A stretch of DNA of 64,000 nucleotides, taken from positions 5,744,486 through 5,808,485 of the forward strand of contig CM067075.1 of NCBI GenBank assembly GCA_033980235.1, written 5' to 3'. The notes beneath the pieces are model-generated. The model was not told where the DNA came from, ran no database searches, and was given only the letters and a program-made list of their open reading frames with translations. This document shows positions 60,738 through 64,000 of this stretch, piece after piece. Numbering within the stretch: the stretch's first letter is position 1; each line of letters begins with the position of its first letter. Origin of the DNA: Diadema setosum (Eukaryota > Echinodermata > Echinoidea > Diadematoida > Diadematidae). Position numbers and translations under genes: made by a program.

Positions 60738-61613
60738 CAGTTAAACTCGCATAAGTTGATCTTCTCGGGACTGAGCAAAACACATCGACTTAGGCGATTT
60801 TCGACTTGTGCGTAAGTCGAAAAAAAATCGACTTAACAACAGTTACACCACACGTACATCATGTATAAATGTACATGTATGTTGTCTACTCTGGAGCCGA
60901 GAGCTGGAGAGGTGTGCCGCAGCATGGGTCGCCCAGCAGGGCCGCGGCTAACTCTGCATGGACAGTGCATTAGTATCGGCACAGGTCCGATTACTTTACA
61001 CCCTTGTTAAACCTTGGGGACGTGAATATGAACGATATTTGAGCAGTGATTGATTCCAGTTTACCGTACCGTGGCTTGAAATGCGTGTAAAGGTATAATT
61101 CTGATTTACCCATTCCCGTAACTTTCCCCCTATTTTCCGCTTTGAAAACTCAGCAGCTTCATCCATCCACTGCACAGCGGAGACTGCAAACTACACAGAC
61201 TATACACAGCCCAGTCGCTGTATGTACGTAGCGTGACAGGGCTGTACCAGCGGACCTCCAAACAGGAAGAGAGTTCAACAATCGCATGCGATCGCTTTGA
61301 ATTTTGATACTTTAGATCATTTTTTGTACCTGTCTGGTCGGGCTAGTTCTTATGTAAACAAAAACTGGCGTCTCGTGATTTTGACAGTGATTTATTGCAC
61401 AATAAAATCTTATTCGACTTAGGCACAGTGAATGGTTTTTCCGTGAAAGTGTTCTTGGAATTTCATCGACTTAGGCGAGTATTCGACTTACAAAATTCGA
61501 CTTGTGAGTGAATTAATACACGTAAGTCAATGGGGAAAAATCAGGACTTTTTAAAATCATCGACTTGCGCGATTATTCGACATATGCGATGTCGACTTAG
61601 GCGAGTTTAACTG
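60738..61613. mobile_element. Pogo/Tigger-like element in the TYW4 3' flank
   Basis: CAGTTAAACTCGCATAAGTT and CTTAGGCGAGTTTAACTG are inverted ends, TA on each side. It begins 18 bp after the TYW4 stop codon. TCGACTTA/TAAGTCGA motifs repeat near both ends. AATAAA at 61401-61406 is the first canonical poly(A) signal downstream of the gene. Confidence 0.85.
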
Positions 61614-61698
61614 TACTAAGAATATCCTAGGTTATCATCAGTCCAGTAGGTTTCCCCATTTGTGAGAAGCACTAGAGCTTCAATCCACTTCTGCAAGC

Positions 61699-62749
61699 TT
61701 TTTTATGCCTCCGCCAACGAAGTGGCCGGAGGCATTGTTTTCGGGTCGTCCGTCCGTCCGACCGTCCGTCCGACCGTCCGTCCGTCCGTCCGTCCGTCCG
61801 TCCGTCCGTCCGTCCGTACGTCCGTACGTCCGTCCGTCACGTTTTGTTTTTGTCGATATCTCAAGAACCGTGTGGTGGTTTTACATCAAACTTGGTATGA
61901 GGGTATATCCTTGGGGGATAATATTTTGTGTGGATTTTAGGGTCACGGGGTCAAAGGTCAAAGGTCACAGGTGATTTTTTTGAAAAAAAAGGTTGAAAAA
62001 TTCATGTTTTTCTCCATATCTCGCAAATGGTTCAAGGTATCTTCATGGAACTTAGTATATATGCATGTACCGATGGGCAGTGATTATCTAGGGAAGTTGG
62101 GGGTCATGGATCAAAGGTCAAGGGGTCAAAGGTCAAGGTCAACTCCTCAAAATATCACTGCTTTCCTTATATTTATGCAATGCCTGAAGGATATTTTTTA
62201 ACTTGATGTATGCATGTATAACCCAACATATATTCTGTGGGAAGTTTCTTGCCAAAAGGTCAAAGGTCAAGTGAAAGTGCTAAATTGCACTTCTTCCTCC
62301 ATATCTCAAAGGTAACTCAAGGTATTATCATGAAACTTACATATTTATGCATGTTCTACCTAACAGTGATTCTCTTTGGAACTGTGAGGTCAAAGGTCAA
62401 AGGCCAGGTTTAGATGATACTATTTTTACCATTTGATACTGAAATTATACTTTTTCTCAATACCTTGAAAATTACTCAATTCATAAACTTATAAAAGGGT
62501 CAAAAGTCAAGTAAAAATCATCAGTTCCCCCAAATACCTGCACTCTGACATTTTAATCATTCATCCAATTAAACCTAGTTCTAGTAAAGTGAACATTCAG
62601 CACATCTGTGGCAAACCTGTCATTTTAATATTTTGCCAATTGTGTGAAACTTTCATTACACATTGTCAAGACATTGTACTATAGTCCTATTAGGAGAACC
62701 ATGCATTATGGCGGAGGCATACACCAGTCGCTGTAGTGACATTTCTAGT
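61699..62749 (+). mobile_element. HINE/Helentron-like element, copy 5
   Basis: After a T-run come ATGCCTCCGCCAACGAAGTG and CCGGAGGCAT, a long (GTCC)n tract (61749-61837), AGGTCA-rich units, TGGCGGAGGCAT, a GTCGCTGTAGTGAC hairpin and CTAGT. Its first module after the microsatellite (GTTTTTGTCGATATCTCAAG) differs from both other subfamilies. Confidence 0.82.
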
Positions 62750-64000
62750 TTTACTCTGTAGCAGACTTCAAGTTAAAGGAAACCACCAGGCTAAGATGGC
62801 TTTTCATGTTTATCTGTTTTTTATTTTGTGTCAAAGAATATTTGTATCATGGCTACAACTTATGTTAAAGTGAAAACATAGTTCTGGTAAGGATTTGAAA
62901 ACCCATCTTGCACCATTTCTTATTTGTTGCAATATATCAAAAGAGGCCATGAAAAACTTACCTGGCTGACGCAATTTGCCGAGATGATGAGTTGTTTTGG
63001 AGTATTTTGAGATCAAAAGTGTAGTATAATAAAAGTCGGTATACCAACTTTTATTCCAGAAGGATCCAGATTAACTCAGTTTCAGGGGAAAACTTGGCCC
63101 TATTTCAGACAATGTACATGCGGTCTGTGATCGCCATATTCTATACATAGCCGCACGTTCATTTTGTACGTGTGCCAATACAGGTTCTTTGATGGGCACA
63201 TTGTATCAACTCTGACCATAACTGCGATCAGCCAGAATGTGAAGCGCTCACATAGTACCACACTGTACAATTCAGAGGGACAACTCGGCCCCGCGGTCAA
63301 AACGAGGCCGAGTTGTCCCCCATTCCGAGTTAGCCTGATCAGATAAGTTCTCAGATACGAACCGTTTCGGTTAATATTTCACATTTTAGTCATAACCCAA
63401 CGAATATCTTGTTATTGCAGCCTTATTCCTCACATTTCTGAGGCATACATGTACACTGCATGTACATGTACATTTTGGAGCAAAATTTGACAGTTATACA
63501 GGCATACCAGAACCATGTTTTATACCTTTTCAACAGAAAACAACCAAAATATTTATGGCATTCATGAGATTTATCAAGTACATAAATTCTGTGTGACTTT
63601 TAATGTTTGAGCATTGCAATGATACACATGGCATTGTACATTTAGTGGTTCCGAATTATTGAATATTGATAACGGTTAATCTTCATCCTCATCCATACCT
63701 ATACAATAGGTATAAATCAATGGCATAGACTAGCTGTACTGTCAGATATGCATATATGCAAAAGGTGCTGCCAGGTGCATGCAGGGGCCAACAATACATT
63801 GCTCTACATTACAGCAATGGCATCAAGGTGTATGCTCAGGTGTATCAGTGCCCATGTCCGTCTTTCGTTCGTTCGTTTGTTCGTTCTTTCTTTCTTTTTT
63901 ATAAATTCATTTATTTATTCATAATCTTTTGTCAGGGTAGCCCATTCACCAATAAGTAGTAGTCTTCCATGGAGCCCTGAATAATACTGATGAACATATA
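62750..64000. other. Intergenic tail of the window
   Basis: No conserved coding segment was recognised. A 14-bp-stem hairpin (GGGACAACTCGGCC / GGCCGAGTTGTCCC) lies at 63277-63319 and a TTCG/TTTC-rich simple repeat at about 63859-63900. Confidence 0.5.

Overview
This is a eukaryotic, intron-rich, AT-leaning genomic window, most likely from a marine invertebrate deuterostome. An echinoderm is my best guess. The evidence is three animal genes with GT-AG introns of 100 bp to about 4.7 kb, a ciliary central-apparatus gene, and many small DNA transposon remnants. No prokaryotic features, CRISPR arrays or complete viral or transposase genes were seen.

Layout. (1) 552-16039, plus strand: a complete ABCF2-type ABC-F ATPase, 12 coding exons, 601 aa. 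(2) 21152-41490, minus strand: a complete CFAP221/PCDP1-type protein of the motile-cilium central apparatus, 19 coding exons, 936 aa. It converges on ABCF2. (3) 46397-60720, plus strand: a complete TYW4/LCMT2-type tRNA wybutosine methyltransferase with a kelch domain, 14 coding exons, 689 aa. It is head-to-head with CFAP221, so about 45.2-46.3 kb is a likely divergent promoter. A good RFX X-box lies there, fitting a ciliary gene. All exon phases close without a frameshift, so I regard the three coding models as firm. Untranslated exons are tentative.

The genes belong to unrelated pathways (translation-associated ATPase, ciliary motility, tRNA modification), and I see no functional operon-like link.

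The rest is introns and intergenic DNA loaded with non-autonomous mobile elements. The most striking are five copies of a 1.0-1.4 kb element (8.6-10.1, 10.2-11.3, 34.8-39.0, 42.5-43.8 and 61.7-62.7 kb). Each has a palindromic 5' end, a (GTCC)n microsatellite, ~150-bp core repeats packed with AGGTCA half-sites, and a hairpin plus CTAGT 3' end. This architecture resembles Helentron-associated (HINE, mini-me/pearl-like) elements. A second family with the same plan lies at 47.0-47.6 kb. There are also cohorts of pogo/Tigger-like CAGT...ACTG elements on TA targets, TTAA-target elements starting AGG (Kolobok-like), a tiny piggyBac-like element, a GC-rich element with an 8-9 bp target duplication, foldback elements, a 20-copy 71-bp satellite inside a nested transposon, and an apparently perfect 591-bp tandem duplication. 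Family names for repeats are inferred from termini and target sites only.
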